This document shows, piece after piece, positions 1 through 11,700 of a stretch of 64,000 bases of DNA. The notes under the pieces were generated by a model. It worked only from the letters and a program-made list of their open reading frames with translations, did no database searches and was not told the origin of the DNA. Both the position numbers and the translations under genes were made by a program. Position 1 is the stretch's first letter, and every line of letters starts with the position of its first letter. This DNA comes from Heterotrichella gracilis (taxonomy: Eukaryota; Sar; Xanthophyceae; Tribonematales; Xanthonemataceae), in the NCBI GenBank assembly GCA_032358255.1, contig JAULBX010003221.1:62001-126000 (forward strand), written 5' to 3'.

Positions 1-448
1 GCTTCTCCTCCACCTCCTGAACAGGGCAATACGACTAGATCAAGTAATTACTCCAAACTTATAGCCAAAATCATTAGTAGTACTGCGCAGCGTGTCTTTG
101 AACAGGCGCATCGGTCAGGTACTATGGGTACCCACAAGGTTGTTAGATGATAAGAGAGGGGTACCCGGTAACCGGTTTGCTAGCCCATGGCGCTGCTAGC
201 AAACCCTTCTCCTTTAACCAGAGTTGCTTTTCCATGATGCACTGCTGGGGCATGGCAGTGTCCCTGGTCACACAACAGTTCAAAGCTGACACCCACTGGC
301 ACAGTTCAAAGCTGGTATGTCCTCACCACTTACAAGCTGACATGTATAATTGCATTGGCTTATCCTTGTGTGCCTACATACCGTTCATACCTTCTACTCA
401 GGTGGCAAGATAGTGCTCCCATATACCTCCAGGGGACTACATGTACAT

Positions 449-485
449 ACCTTGGCCTGTTGCAGCACTGCTGTCCTTGTGCTCC
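449..485 (-). repeat. Decayed copy of a downstream exon edge
   Basis: The stretch reading (plus strand) ataccttggcctgttgcag and on to tgctcc nearly repeats 556-597, which is the 3' edge and splice donor of the minus-strand exon at 560-847. The copy lies about 110 bp beyond the real donor, inside the presumed intron. The intervening DNA is AT-rich with TATA-type dinucleotide runs. Confidence 0.7.
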
Positions 486-559
486 CGTACACCTTTAAGT
501 GACTACATATATGCCTGGTATATGACTATATATAGATGCATATATGATCACATATATAC

Positions 560-847
560 CTTGGCCTGTTGCAGCAGCCTGTCCTTGTGCTCCTGCTGCT
601 TGCGCTTGTTCTCGATCCACAGCTTCCTCTTGGCGATCTCGTCAGCTGTGGGCGCCGAGGGCACGTACCCCATCATCCTCTCACGCTGGGGGGACACAAC
701 TCGGGCAGGCACATTCCAGTCCCTCTGTGGGGCCTGGGCTGCATTTCCAGCTGGTGCTGGTGCTGCAGGTATTGGTACCACAGCTGGTGCTGCTGGGGAT
801 CCCGAGAGAGACATCGTGGAAGCTTGGAGGGGTACAACACGTGGATC
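560..847 (-). CDS. Internal exon of an unrecognised minus-strand gene
   Basis: One 288-nt (96-codon) exon is visible. On the minus strand it has a clean acceptor (ctctttccag) before 847 and a donor (AAG|gtatat) after 560, and it is open throughout. The encoded segment is Ala/Pro-rich at first, then reads RDWNVPARVVSP, then MMGYVPSAP, and ends in a charged helix with KRKLWIENKRKQQEHKDRL, likely coiled coil. I do not recognise the family. The remaining exons were not found: upstream ones would lie above 850 and downstream ones below 450 or before the window. The repeated exon edge at 449-485 supports this being a real exon, because such copies accompany real exons throughout this window. Confidence 0.5.
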
Positions 848-2064
848 CTGGAAAGAGACGAGTTCCAGTAAGGTGAACGACACGAAGCGAATTGATTGCC
901 TTGAAAACTGGTTGTATTATGCCAGGACTCGGATAGTTGCTCTATGGATGCTGTTTTCCTTGAGAACTGGGTTGAACAGATCAAGATGCGGGTCAAGTCA
1001 AGCCGTATACGAGGGCTAAGGGTTGATACCTGTGTCAATATGGGTTTGTTGTTTGATGGTCTTGTGGTGATACGGGTTTCTTGTTTCTACGTTCGATCAA
1101 GGCCCTTGAGAAGGGAAGGGCTGTATGAAGGTGACATTCATGCATGTGTATTCCACTGCAGAATGACAGCAATGCCCAATGCTCAGGTCGGTCCTTGGCG
1201 AGACCTAAAAAGCTGTAAACTCAGTTGGGCGCGTACAGTGGCACTGCTCTTGTAACCACCTCTCTTGGAAGTACCTTTGCGACCCTCGGCCACTCCACAG
1301 GCTGCCACATGGCGAAACCGCAGTCCCTGCAGGCGCGCGCCGCAGGGTCAGTATATCCCTTGAAGCTTTCAGCGGTTGCAACCCACACTGCACTGTACTG
1401 TCAGGTATTAGGCTTCACAACCCTCTTGCTTCTTGCACTCATATTGGGTCTGCCACCCCTGTAATAGCCCCGCAAGCCTGGTCCCTTGCTGCATATGCAT
1501 GCATGGCTGCTCGTTTGCAGACCTAGGCTGTTTACCATTGTTAACAAGGCACCATTACCTTCAACTGTGAAACTGTGACACAAAGCCCCACGTCACTTGA
1601 TCTTTTTTCTGTACTGTGGACAAGGGCCTACAGGGCAACGCATATCGTGCGGTACTATTGATGCTATCAGCTCGAAGCGGAGAACCAGAGTTAGACGGTG
1701 CCGTTGAACATGGAAGAAACCCCTTCTACCTCTACCCATGAACATGTCCCACTGGGGCCAAGGCCGCACAGATGCAACGACCGAGTCGAAGATGTGGTTC
1801 AGGTTGGCAACCCATATGCATGCATATAGCACTGCCACGTCACAGTCCTTGCCGTGCGTGCTGCTGAGCCCTATGACTACAAGCATGCAGTGGCTTATTT
1901 CATCGAGAATGCTGTAAAACCCACATTCTAAAGAACACTCTTGCTACGTATATGGTGGGATTGGACCCCGCTCTAGTCATGCTATTTACAGAATGAAATC
2001 ACGCCTGCAATTGATGTGGTAAATGTCACTGACACTTTGTACACGGCCACAGGCTGTTTTCACT

Positions 2065-2718
2065 ATGGACTTCTCAGGCAAGTTCTTGCCGGCGTGGAGG
2101 ATAATGCGGCGCTGCATGAAGTCGGAACCCGGGTGAGTGGGCAGGGCACCAAAGCCAGAAGAGCTAAACCCCAATATGCTGAACCCAATATGCTGTTGAA
2201 CCTACGCATCCTGGTCACCTGATGCAGCAGTACGTACCTGGGAAAGCTAATACATGTATGTGGCCCCATGTGGTGTGGTGCGGGATGGTTCGCAAGGGGC
2301 AGGGCGCGTGCCACATGGGGTACATTACCACTGATACTTGGGGCCAGCGCTGAAGCTGACCTGGCTCTCATTACCTATGTTGCAATGTCATCACTGGTGC
2401 CGGATGTCATCACTGCAACCAGCTACTTCGCCAGTGCCTCAAAACCTCTGCGCCCCAAATGCCGCAGTTTCATCCATGCACACATACCCACCTTGCCCTG
2501 AGGGCCCTCGCCATCGTTGGCCCCTGCGCTGGTCCTTTTTTCATGTATATTCATGTTTCCTGGCACCATTTTCACCCCTGCCCTGCACCCTCACTGCGGC
2601 TGGCCTGGTGTGCAGGCAGGAGCCCACCGACAAGCACCTAGTCGTGAAGGACCCGGAGCGCTACCTCAAGCCCATGCTGCGGAAGCCGCGCAACCCGCCG
2701 CCACCTGGCACTTTGTGA
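2065..2718 (+). CDS. Tentative two-exon gene for a 56-aa basic protein
   Basis: Exons 2065-2132 and 2616-2718 join in phase (GG|gtgagt ... gtgtgcag|G) to give 56 codons plus TGA. The protein starts MDFSGKFLPAWRIMRRCMKS, continues with QEPTDKHLVVKDPERYL, and ends with a Lys/Pro-rich tail (KPRNPPPPGTL). No signal peptide or TM segment is seen and I do not recognise the family; it has the size and charge of a small organellar accessory subunit, but that is a guess. Support comes from the phase match, codon-like base use and at least two decayed copies of the terminal exon downstream (2719-3065). The start may not be the true one, since further 5' exons could exist. Confidence 0.4.
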
Positions 2719-3065
2719 CCCGCACCGCCCTCCAATGCCACAGCCGCCCCGGAAAACTTCTTAAGGCCCACAGACGGCACCTTGTGACTCCTGATGCGCC
2801 CGCCACAAGATATATGCACCAGCAGGTCAGCAGAAAATCAACAGCAGGAACAGCGCCTGGATTGACACCAATGGCCACCTGTATCAGCAGACGCTTTACA
2901 AACCCCGGAGGCTGGTGTATCATGCCAGGCGGAGGGTACCTGAAGCCCCGGAAAGCATTGCAATCCACTGCCACCGGGCCCACAGCACTTTGTGACCCGC
3001 ACCGCCCGCCAAAGCCACCTACGCCACAGCCGCCCGGGAATTTGTGGCCCACAGGAGAAGTCCCA
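2719..3065 (+). repeat. Decayed copies of the terminal exon of the 56-aa gene
   Basis: At about 2746-2790 and again at about 2931-3060 the sequence repeats the end of the preceding exon: gagggtacctgaagccccgg echoes gagcgctacctcaagccc, and the stop region ctttgtgacccgcaccgccc recurs three times (about 2711, 2785 in weaker form, 2988). The last copy is followed by ccacagccgcccggg, also present after the first. Confidence 0.6.
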
Positions 3066-3882
3066 GAGGCGTTGCATTGACAAGTTCCTGTGGTCCCGGG
3101 TTGCATCAGGGTCGGCATTGGACATGGAATGGCAAAGCATGTAGCGCATGCATGGCGCCAGGGGTGGTATTTTTTGCATTCGCTATGGGGATATTGCAGC
3201 CAATAGAAAACAATCCGTGACCTTGTTGATGGGGACCAGTGCGTATTTTCCTATAATTTTGGTGCGCTGGTATGGTTTAGGGTTTAGGGTTTAGGGGTTT
3301 AGGGTTTTTTCTTATAATTTTGGTGCGCTGGTATGAGACTTTACAGCAAATTTACACTGTTATCTCAGAGCCTGCTTCCATGAACAGCTATTATTGGCTT
3401 TGAAACAATAGTCTTGGAGCTACTGAAGGGCGAGTGCGGGACGCCTTGTATGGTGTGTGGTCGCTCATGTCTGGCTGATTGACCAATGACATGCCGTGCC
3501 TTACAACGTAGATTTAATGTGTGTGGCACAAGATGAGGAGCTAGGTGTCAGCCATATTGCACTGCGTGTCTTGCCTGAAACCTGCCAAAAGGGCACTTTC
3601 GTGCCAACAGCCTTTGTATGGGGCAAAGGGACGTGGGGGAAAGTAGGCAACGGGGGGGACATTTTAGGCTGACTTGTCGAGGCTCGCGAGCTTTCAGCCG
3701 TTGCATATGTATCGGTTGGCCCAAATGCACAGCACATTCCCATAACAAAGCAGTTGTAAAGCCTGCAGATCACACACAAATAGATAGCTCTCACGTAGCT
3801 GTCGAACTCCCTCGCACGTTGACATCAGCTGACGGTGCATCGACCCTAGCCAAAAGCTTCCGCAACCTTGTTCCCGCTCAAG
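3066..3882. other. Intergenic; telomere-like tract; upstream region of the FabZ gene
   Basis: No gene is recognised. A run of TTTAGGG units lies at about 3277-3308, bounded by two copies of a short AT-rich sequence (cttataattttggtgcgctggtatg, about 3249 and 3310). The last few hundred bases are presumably the fabZ 5' region; no clear core promoter element could be assigned. Confidence 0.5.
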
Positions 3883-6800
3883 ATGGCGAGCATTGTAACC
3901 AGCAGCCAGTGCGCGAGGCCCTTCTGCCCTGTGGCAAAGCCAAATCACGGATCTGGGCACAGCCGTGGCGTTGCATCATCGTCCACGAGGCATCTGGCCA
4001 AGCCATGCCGGATGACAGTACGGGCTGCAGCAGCAGAGGAGGAGTCTGCCCCAGCAGCCCCCGACGTGGTCACCACAGGTCCCAACTTCAAGGCCGCCAA
4101 GGAAATTCAAGAGATCATGAAGATCTTGCCGCACAGGTGATGGCTGTTGGTAGCGGAACTGGGGGATGGGTCAGTCACTAGCCATGCACAATGCATGCAA
4201 CAGGAGCGCATATTGACATGTTTTCCTGAAGCAAGATCTTCTATAGACCATAAGCTTGTTCACCAGAGCTGATCTTTGATAAAAAGGAGTGGGTGGCACT
4301 GCCTGTGTGGTTTGGTGGGTGACAAGGAAGGATGTCATGTGGCAACCCCCAACCTTGTCAAGCACAAAACATACAGGCTCACCTCACAAGTACAACTTAT
4401 AATTAGCAGACCATGCGCATTCCTAAAGCGATGTACTTGCAACATATTCTGCCCACAGCTGCCCCACGGTGGTGGGCATCCATGCATGCATCCATCCCTG
4501 GCCTATTTTTCTGCCACATTAAGAGAAGGGCAGCCTGTGACTCTAGTGCAGACCACATTGCCTGCAATTAAATTTGTGCCCCCTGGATGTGCCAGCATCC
4601 TCATCCAGCTTCCAGATACCCGCCAATGTGCTTCGAGCCAATCCCAGTTACCCACCCCCTGCCTGCCTGGTGGACTCGAGCGATTGAGCTTGAAACTGGC
4701 AAATAGAGACCAACTTGGCTGCAAACTAATTTTGAGTACTGTCTTGGTATGCCGGCATCCTTATCAGAACAACCTTATCAGATACCGTGCATGAGACCTA
4801 TTTTTCAACCCATGCAGGTTCCCTTTCCTGCTGGTAACCGGGTGTTGAAAAAACTCTAAACCCTGAAGCATAAAACCATGTCTCTTTGACCCGCGCAGGT
4901 TCCCCTTCCTGCTGGTGGACCGTGTGATCGAGCTTGAAACCGGCAAGTACGCTGTCGGCTACAAGAACATCACAATCAACGACAACTTCTTCCCAGGGCA
5001 CTTCCCACAGCGCGCCATCATGCCAGGTGAAAAACCCTACACGCAAACCCTAACCCGTCGACCTACACCCTAAAGCGTGAAGGAAAACCTCTACCCAGGA
5101 TAGTAGTCCCGATAGGCCATCATGCCAGGTACAACCCTTGCTGTAGGGCTTGCTGGGAGGGTTTAGGGCATGGGGACATTTCCTCCCAGGTGGCTTGCGT
5201 AGGGGTATAGGGTTAAGGCTGCAGCATGACAGGCTGATAAATGGGTGCAGTGATGCAGACTCAGCTGAAGTCAGCAATAGGGTGATACGCTAGGGTATAC
5301 AAAAAGGATGGTCATTGGCAGCAGTGCAAAGGCACAGGGGCACTAGGAAAGGGCAGCAGCAGACTACAAGCTTCAATGCACCTCATTTTGAAGTACTTCA
5401 AAATGATATTGTTATCTTGTTTATTGTCGATTAAATCCAAGAGATGTAATTCATAGTTCTTTTAGTAAGCGAGGTGAATTCCTGTAGCAGCACCTCCAAC
5501 ATTTTAATGAGCCCGGGGTGGCTCCCTCTTGACTGTCTCAAAAGTTCCTGTAAACCTTCCTGGAAGAAAATCAGTGTTGCTAAAATTCAGCTCTTAAATA
5601 TTGAATGTTGAATACATTTAAATGGTTGGCAAAATGTATTCAATGTAAATTATTGCTAAATTAATCAGCTCTGCACCTCCAAGCTGATCTCCACCTTGTA
5701 TCCCAGGGACTTGTGATTAAATTTATATTTAATAAATCAATCAATACTATTATATAGTTCATATTAAAAAAACAAAGGTCTACTGCTCGCACCTCTCCAA
5801 GCTGGTTTTTGTGTCCTTCTGTGCCCCAGGGACCGGTTGCGGCACCTCAGGGATTTGCTGCTCGAACTCGGGGTGCTTGATGGACACCACATCCAGCTAG
5901 GAAAGGTGCAAGGTGCATTGTTACCTGATAGTACATGCAAGTAGTCGAACGGTTGACCATGCCTCCAGGTGTAGTCCAAGTGGCGGCACTTGCACAGCTG
6001 GGGGTGTTGTCGTGATCGATCTAGATGCCCAAACCCTAGATGCTGTGCCCTAAACCCGAAACCCTAAACCCTCAAGATGCTTTCAATTGTGCTCCAAGCA
6101 GGGGCCATTGCACAGCAGAGGGGGATCACCATGAATGAATCACATGCCTGAACTCTAAACCCTAAACCCTAATATGTGTCCTTAGGTGTTGTTCAAGTGG
6201 AGGCACTTGCGCAGCTGGGTGGCATCGTCATGATCGACCTGCTGGTCTGACCTCCAAACCCTGAACCCTAATACATGTCCCTAAACTCTAATGCGTGTCC
6301 TCAGGTGTTCTCCAAGTGGAGGCGCTTGCGCAACTGGGCGGCATCGTCATGATCGACCCAGCGGATGACGCATCGCAGAACAACTTTTTCTTCGGCGGGG
6401 TGGACAACTGCCGGTGGCGCAAGCCCGTGGTGCCCGGCGACACCCTGGTGAGGGTTAGGGTTCAGGGTTTAGGGTAATTTCTTGTGCTTCCGTGGGGTGG
6501 ACAACTGCCGGTGGCGCAAGCCCGTGATGCGCGGTGACACCCTGGTGAGGGTCTTACTGCCATGAACACCGTGGCAGGGTGCATCAGCATGGAGGATCAC
6601 TTTGTACTGGAGGGGGGGTTGGCGCTGTCCCGGGGGGGCCAGTGACGCAATGGTGAGGCTTGTCACGGTGCGGTGTAACCCTGCGCATGCGGCCACGCAA
6701 CCACCCGCCCACCCAGCCCCCCAGCCCCCCTACTTTGCCGCTCCCCCCGACAGATGATGCGCGTGGGATGTGACCAAGTTCAGCAAACCCTGTACCCTGA

Positions 6801-7266
6801 ACCCTAAACCCTAACGGCCGCCTCCCCCTTTGCCCCCCCATGCAGATGATGCGCGTGGACGTGACAAAGTTCAACAAACCCTAAACCCTAAGTAATAGCC
6901 CACTCAGCGCCCCCCTTTGGCCCCACCCCCCTGCAGACGAGACATGTGGACGTGACCAAGTACAACAAACCCTAAGCCCTGCACTGTCACCCACTCAGGG
7001 CCTCCCCTGTGCCCCCCCTTCCCCGCAGATGATGCGCATGGACATGACCAAGTTCAACAAACCCTAAACCGCAAAACCTCAACCCCAAACCCTAACCAGT
7101 CACCCACTCAGTGTCTCCCCCATGTGTCCCCCATCCCCTGCAGATGATGCGTGTGGACGTGACCAAGTTCAACAAGCGCTTTGGCATCTGCAAGATGGAT
7201 GCAAAGGCCTATGTGGGCACTGACCTGGTGTGCGAAGCGGAGCTGACCCTAGTGATGGGCAAGTGA
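3883..7266 (+). CDS. fabZ: 3-hydroxyacyl-ACP dehydratase FabZ, plastid-targeted
   Basis: This enzyme removes water from 3-hydroxyacyl-ACP in the type II (plastid) fatty-acid synthesis cycle. Four exons (3883-4136, 4899-5026, 6305-6447, 7144-7266) join in phase to give 215 aa. Residues 1-50 are Ser/Ala/Arg-rich with few acidic residues, which fits a chloroplast transit peptide; the mature part begins near VRAAAAEEE. The family core is clear: [35 protein letters not shown] with the catalytic His of the FFPGHFP motif, then [10 protein letters not shown] with the catalytic Glu, and [10 protein letters not shown]. The product ends soon after the last strand, as in bacterial FabZ. The start is the first ATG in frame. 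All three introns carry repeated fragments of flanking exons together with CCCTAAA tracts (listed separately), and another copy follows the stop. Neighbours are unrelated in function. Confidence 0.93.
4665..4851 (+). repeat. Two decayed copies of fabZ exon 2 inside intron 1
   Basis: At about 4665-4712 the text ctggtggactcgagcgattgag, then cttgaaactggcaaatag, follows exon 2 (gtggaccgtgtgatcgag, cttgaaaccggcaagtac) but with an in-frame stop. At 4812-4851 catgcaggttccctttcctgctggtaaccgg repeats the exon 2 acceptor and first codons at 4893-4920 and runs into a degenerate CTAAACC tract. Confidence 0.8.
5036..6300 (+). repeat. fabZ intron 2: telomere-like tracts and three partial copies of the exon 3 start
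   Basis: CCCTAAA-type units occur at about 5036-5075, 6034-6075, 6150-6177 and 6255-6285. Between them are decayed copies of the exon 3 acceptor and first codons (real exon at 6305): about 5967-6020, 6099-6135 (weak) and 6185-6245. The 6185 copy keeps the acceptor and matches almost base for base as far as gcatcgtcatgatcgacc. The 5280-5960 part is AT-rich with no recognisable gene; several short AT-rich stretches there look like old insertions. Confidence 0.8.
6448..7143 (+). repeat. fabZ intron 3: copy of the exon 3 end and four copies of the exon 4 start
   Basis: 6489-6556 repeats the last ~60 bp of exon 3 with its donor (ggtggacaactgccggtggc ... caccctggtgagggt). Then at about 6750, 6843, 6935 and 7027 come copies of the exon 4 acceptor and start (cagatgatgcgcgtggac, gtgaccaagttcaacaaa), each followed by ccctaaaccc-like units. 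The true exon begins at 7144. Spacing is about 90-115 bp. Each copy keeps the acceptor AG except the third, which is degenerate. Confidence 0.9.
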
Positions 7267-7354
7267 GGGCGTAATAATGCTCCCGGGGAGTTCGCCATGC
7301 GAGTCATGGCGGGAACAATGTGGAAGTCCAGGGGGTGTGCTGCTGCCTTGGGGA

Positions 7355-7457
7355 TGCGCTATTTCTACATTGGCATTTGCTACATGAGTGCCAAGGCCTA
7401 TGTGGGTACTGACATGGGGTGTGAAGTAGAGCTGACGCTGGTGATGGCCAAGTGCGG
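7355..7457 (+). repeat. Copy of the fabZ last-exon 3' half, after the stop
   Basis: About 100 bp here (caaggcctatgtgggtactg ... gctgacgctggtgatggcca) duplicate 7184-7270 with roughly 80-85 percent identity by eye. The copy lies 90 bp beyond the stop codon, so probably in the 3' UTR. The stop codon itself has changed (tgc in place of tga). Confidence 0.85.
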
Positions 7458-7591
7458 GTGCACAATGCTACCAGGCTGGCAAATTGAGGGCCTCGCCAGC
7501 ATAAAACATCCGGCATGTGGGTGTGCACGGCATGCCGGATGCCGATGCTGGTACAGCTGTGTCCCAGATGCACACCGGCTGTGTCCCAGAT

Positions 7592-7630
7592 GCACACAGC
7601 AATGCTGCATGATGCAGCATTGCTGTGTGC
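7592..7630. repeat. Perfect 39-bp palindrome
   Basis: Two 19-nt arms (gcacacagcaatgctgcat and its exact complement) are separated by a single G at 7611. It overlaps the second unit of the short direct repeat just upstream. It could form a cruciform or, if transcribed, a hairpin; no transcript is shown. Confidence 0.95.
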
Positions 7631-7943
7631 AAGCGTTGTGTGGTATCCATTTTCAAACCTTGCAGCGTTGCCAGTGTATTGGTGGATGTGCGTGTTGTTG
7701 TTTTTATCAAACTCTCCCAAGACAGATGTACTGCGCGTTGGATGAGTGCTTTCATACATTTTCTCAAAAGGATTCCTGCCATAAGTGATATAGAAGGAAT
7801 GTCACTTTGAGACATGACGGGGATTGTCTTGCAAGGCCAATACGTCATCTTCAACAACATGCATATTTAATGTCATTGACAATCATTGAGTACCTTGCGC
7901 CATCTTTGACAAAATTTTACTCGTATGCTCAGTGACACATAAC

Positions 7944-8008
7944 TTTGATGTCTCACTCGTTCACTAAATGTTGAACTTCAACATCTAGTGAACGAGTGAG
8001 ACATCAAA
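7944..8008. repeat. Near-perfect 65-bp palindrome (32-nt arms)
   Basis: Arms 7944-7975 and 7977-8008 are complementary over 32 nt with one mismatch (a G-U pair in one RNA orientation) and a 1-nt centre. The inner half reads ttcactaaatgttgaac. It resembles a fold-back element or very short MITE; a loop this small argues against a standard microRNA precursor. Confidence 0.95.
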
Positions 8009-8769
8009 ATAGGCCTTTTTCACAAAATGAAGCAGCCAATTTCCACACTGCGGATTTTGAAAATAAGTCAGCGATCACCGCGCTTGTTCAAGACAAGTGC
8101 TGACTGCAGACTGATATCACCGATGTGTCACACGGATGTGGCACAGCTCGAAGCACATCTCAATTAATAGTATACCATGCTGTCATGTGCACTTGATCTA
8201 CAAAACCAACCAACTCAACACAAGTTGAACTTGTACATGACAAGCGTCACACCTAAATTGGCGCAATGATAAAGAAAAGAAAAGAAAACAGACGCCAAAG
8301 GCGTAAATAGGTAAATAGGGCGGCATAGCAACTACGCATAGCCCCCAAGTCAAGTCAGTCAGGGAAGCCGTCCCTCGGAGGAAAAAGGTAGTGGTGGAGG
8401 GAGTGGTGGTACTGTGGGGAGCAGTGGAGGTGCCGGCAGGAAATAATGAAGGAGCACAAGCTCAACGCTCGCACCAGGGCACCACTGGCGACGGTTGAAC
8501 CAGCCAACAAGGCTGGTCAACAAAGGTATTAACCAATAATATTATTTAAGCAACTGATAATAGGCAATTGACAACAGGCAACTGTAATAAATCAACGTTC
8601 AACAGTGGGACGTCTGATCTATTTGGTTTGAATCCCCCAAATGCAGCGGCGTTCCAAACATAAATAGAAACCATCAAATTTACTTGCTGCCTCCACCGAT
8701 AATTTTAGTCAGAACTTCACTCCTAGGTGAATAAGCATGCAGGAAAAGAAAAAAAAGTATCAGGGGGTA

Positions 8770-11700
8770 TTATAGCGCCGCGGGTCGGCCAAACACAATA
8801 CCAACTCTCCGTTGAGTCAATAGCGACGCATGCTTGCGCAAAGTATCTTCCAGCATCCCCAACCCCGGCATCACAGTCTGAACAAACAGAATCACACCCT
8901 TGTTGAACATATTTCCAACGCCAGCCAGCGCATGAGTTTCCACGGGCACATCGAAGACTTTTGTTCAACAATTCGCTCGCTCCACCTGGCCTCATACACC
9001 TGGCTCAGTGACGCATAAATTGACGCTGGAGATGGTTGGCCAAGAAGACTGGCATGCAGCCAGAGTCCCATAGTAGGCAGGTAGCACATAACCTTCGGGA
9101 CCTACTTTACCTTTGTAAAGCTTGCGAAGTGCATCCGCAGTCAGGTCATGGACCTCGCCTGTGCATGCGGGCCGTGAAAACACCTTGAGCGTCATGTTTT
9201 TGCTGCCAAAGTCGTTGAACTCCACCACCAGCTGCAGCAGGGGAGGCACAGCAGGTTCACTAAATTTATAAAGTTCATAACAAGTTAACATACAAAAATG
9301 GTACAAGCTATGCCAGAACAGGGCTGGTGGCGCAAGCTTGTGCATGGCTGATTGCTGATCTGGCTTTGCTGCTAGTACGCTTGTAATAATAATAATATTA
9401 TACTAAGGTATAAAACTGTGCCAGGTTGGGGAAGCAACACAGGTCAGTGACGCGCGGTGGCGGGCGCATCCGGTGGCAGCACAAACGACAGCGAGGCTCG
9501 TCTAAGGCTCGCCAGCCTTCACGGCAAAGGCTTGCAGCTCAACTTGCATCAAGTGCCAAAACGCACCTGGTTGTCTTCACTGCCTGGCAGGTCGCGGCAC
9601 AAGCAGCGCTGAACGCCCTTCAAGCCATACCCAGCGTCAATGCGGTCCCCCAAGGGAGGCTGGCCAGGGAGGGCCTGGGGGGCGGCCTTGAATGCTTTGC
9701 AAGCGGCGGCGCTTTTGGCGATCCCAGCGGGGTAGACATCCAGCGAGGGGGGGTACAGTCCCGGGTCATTAGTATCCCGCTGCGGATGGGGTTGTGGTAC
9801 ACTTCAAGCGGTAAGTATGGCTATCTACAAAGTGGTTTGTTACCAGCACGCCTGTGCATGCATGGCTTAATAGGGTCCCACAAAATCGTTGCAGTGAGCC
9901 TGCATACACTTGAAAAGGCCATGCGGTGCATTAAATGCGAGCCCCAATGCAGCATATGTGGCACAAATATGCACAATCAACTTGTACTTGATTTGTGTGT
10001 ACATCACTCACGTGCCACCAGGTCTGATTAAAGACAAAGAACCCCAGCCACATAAGCATCAGCCATGCATGTGTACCATGGAATCCTATATATTTATGGG
10101 CTTCACCAAGATAACAGGAATTGGGTGGCAGACACTAAAATCCATGATCCTGCTACCTCCACTTTCATACACATATATATGACTCCTTAGCAGCCTGAAA
10201 TGTCACCACTCACATTAAGTAGGCATCGGGGCAAGACATCGCAAAGCCCCTCCGAGGGAAACTTCCCGTAGCGGGCATCTAAACAGTCCAGCGCATGTAA
10301 TTTCTCAAAATTCACATCCTGCGGCATGGTGCACACATTAGGGTCAAGCCCAGGGTGAATAAAAGTTGCAAGTTCCAAAGAAAGGCATTCCAAGCCGCCA
10401 TTGGCTTGTTGCCCTCTGCGCACCTCCTGGGCGCATATAGGGACACGAAGTCTACAACTTTGTTCACAACCAGACCAACAAGACTGAGTAAATAGGCCTC
10501 ACATACAGCAGGCAAATGCAGAGCAACACCACACCCAGGGTGAGTACTGAGTACAAAAAAAACAAAAAAATTTAGTGGCGCGTCGTAAACACATGGTATA
10601 CTGTAGTCCAAGGACGTGGAGTTAGCAAATAGGATAGCCATACCCTCCTGCCTATCCCTTGTCCTCTACCACACTTTGCTGGTATAATTACCAAGTTAAG
10701 TCCGGGGTATTCATGTGGCTTTGCACACCCCCGTCGCGCGACACAGGCGTGCACCCACTTGGCATGTGGTTGGGGGTGGCTAGGGTGGCATGCGGTGCAG
10801 TGTGTGCGTGGGGAGCTGTATGCGTTGGTCGGTAGTGGACACAAAGGCAAACAAGTAAACGCGCATAGGCAACAAAGAGAAACAAACAATTGCATAGGCA
10901 CAAATTGAATACATGGTTGCATTCACATTGAAATATATGCCCATGCCATGCATGGAGCGCTTGGAATGGAATCGTTGTGCGATTGAACACCAGCCCTGAT
11001 TGGCTGTCAACTGCCGAGCTCCTGAGCGGTGCACATTGCATTGCAGCCTTACCGTAGGGGCTGGGACATAATAGGGGCCTTGACTTAGGACTTCCCAGGA
11101 ATTCACGGCCAAGGGACGCTGACCCGGACAACTGCTGCAACAGTCCTCGAAAAAGGGGTCGCAATCTAACCCATCGGTAGGGTGGAAGGGACAGCAGCCG
11201 CGCTGATCCTCACAGGAGCTGCGAGAAAAGGCAGAAATGTCTGAATAAAGCAACCTTTTCATAATCCTGGAATGACAATAACCCATTATTCCTGAAGATC
11301 ACACGAGTTGCGGGCAGGGGTAAAAACAATGATGGGATCACAACAACCACTATTACAAAACGGCAAGTCTTGGGGTTAGGTCTTTTGCAGCCAAAACCTT
11401 GGACAACTTGGGGGTATATGAACCCATTGACTTTGTCATGCGTGTCAAGTGCCATGAGAACCGAAAACGGTTCGCGATTTTTTGGCTTCTTGTGACCGGT
11501 TCAGGTGACGTGGATCCCGTGGGACTGCCAGTGGAAAATAAAAACAAAAAAAGTAAAACTACCAGTGGATCACGTGGACTGTCAGAAGCAACACATGGCC
11601 CAGCATTGCAAGCAGTCCCGCGGTCTGCCCCAACAAACACGCGCAGCAGGTGTGCTTGTGGGTGCATGCTATGCATGCGCACGTACCCGCAGCGGCCAAC

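Larger units (their letters stand above)
7458..8769. other. Intergenic region with palindromes; no gene recognised
   Basis: Holds a 19-nt direct repeat (ctgtgtcccagatgcacac at 7557 and 7581), two near-perfect palindromes described separately, an A/G-rich stretch at 8276-8290 and low-complexity GTGG runs near 8385-8440. I see no convincing exon. It separates the ends of two convergent genes, fabZ (+) and the secreted-protein gene (-), so both 3' ends fall here. Confidence 0.5.

Noticed and set aside
3277-3308. Chromosome end (true telomere)
   Set aside because: The tract is about 30 bp, degenerate, and has genes on both sides, as do all others here. These are interstitial.
7944-8008. microRNA precursor
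   Set aside because: A 1-nt centre cannot form a normal loop; a fold-back element or artefact is more likely.
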